Of a stretch of DNA of 22,218 nt, positions 21,904-22,218 are shown one piece after another. Made by a program: the position numbers and the translations under genes. Location of the stretch: positions 1 to 22,218 of the forward strand of contig SHAI01000010.1 in NCBI GenBank assembly GCA_004213235.1. The letters are read 5' to 3'. Every line of letters starts with the position of its first letter. The first letter of the stretch is position 1. Below the pieces are notes generated by a model, which was not told the origin of the DNA, made no database searches, and worked only from the letters and a program-made list of their open reading frames with translations. This DNA is from Parvularculaceae bacterium. GTDB lineage: Bacteria; Pseudomonadota; Alphaproteobacteria; Caulobacterales; Parvularculaceae.

Positions 21904-22218
21904 TCAGCTGAGGAGCATGTAGGTGACGCCGGTCGTCACCAATGCGATCAGGATGTTCAGGACAAAGCCCTCCCGGGCCATGCGCGCAATGGATACGCGC
22001 CCTGTGGCGTAAATGATTGCGTTTGGTGCCGTTGCTACCGGTAGCATAAAAGCGCATGAGCACGATATTGCCGCCGGTGCCATGAGGAGTGCCGGGGGTA
22101 AATCTGCCGCCACGGCAACGGCGGCGAGCACCGGCATTAAAAGATTGGCCGTTGCGGTATTTGACGTGATCTCGGTGAGGAATGTTACTGAAAGGCACAA
22201 GCCCAAAATCATCAATAG
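21904..22218 (-). CDS. DASS/SLC13-family anion-sodium symporter, C-terminal part
   Basis: C-terminal 104 residues of a divalent anion:sodium symporter family (DASS, SLC13) membrane protein, which takes up dicarboxylates, sulfate or phosphate. It shows the second SNT motif (TEITSNTATANLLMPVL) and the APNAI motif (FMLPVATAPNAIIYATG), both typical of the family C-terminus. A last hydrophobic helix (LNILIALVTTGVTYMLL) ends it. The gene continues beyond the right edge and its start is not visible. Which anion it carries cannot be told. Confidence 0.87.
   Translation of the reverse strand, partial: LLMILGLCLSVTFLTEITSNTATANLLMPVLAAVAVAADLPPALLMAPAAISCSCAFMLPVATAPNAIIYATGRVSIARMAREGFVLNILIALVTTGVTYMLLS

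Overview
The window reads as a chromosomal segment of an alphaproteobacterium with moderately high GC. Supporting signs are a class I lysyl-tRNA synthetase, the ubiE-ubiB-coaBC order, the ihfB-lapA-trpF-trpB ... trpA-accD-folC order, an UrcA-family protein and a stand-alone TerB-like protein. The UrcA protein and overall style fit Hyphomonadales, Parvularculales or Caulobacterales-like groups, but the species cannot be named from sequence alone. I saw no tRNA, rRNA, CRISPR array, transposase or prophage gene.

Left arm (1-3500, minus strand): ubiE, ubiB and coaBC form a convergent-looking housekeeping operon (ubiquinone biosynthesis, then coenzyme A synthesis). coaBC runs off the left edge. 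The start region of ubiE faces that of ihfB across about 200 bp.

Centre (3695-16172, plus strand): ihfB (nucleoid protein), lapA-domain membrane protein, trpF and trpB are tightly packed with overlaps. A block of four genes of about 6.4 kb follows, then trpA, accD and folC resume the usual alphaproteobacterial order. The inserted block holds a family-2-like glycosyltransferase, a large exported DUF305 plus LVIVD-propeller fusion protein, an O-antigen-ligase-like polytopic membrane protein and a lipoprotein carboxylesterase. All four are envelope-directed, and none is a tryptophan gene. The split of trpB from trpA by an envelope cassette is the most unusual layout in the window.

Right arm (16192-22218): folC converges on lysK (class I LysRS, minus). 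A TerB-like protein follows on the plus strand, then a 380-bp intergenic region rich in dyads and short basic repeats. Next comes a cysteine-free ArsR-type regulator followed by a BicA/SulP-type anion transporter with a STAS domain, whose leader carries possible small ORFs ending in an ATGA overlap. A perfect palindromic terminator separates sulP from a convergent UrcA-family secreted protein. The window ends in the C-terminal part of a DASS/SLC13 transporter on the minus strand.

No wholly new multi-gene system is evident. The candidates most worth testing are the trpB/trpA-splitting cassette, the DUF305-LVIVD fusion and the arsR-leader-sulP unit.
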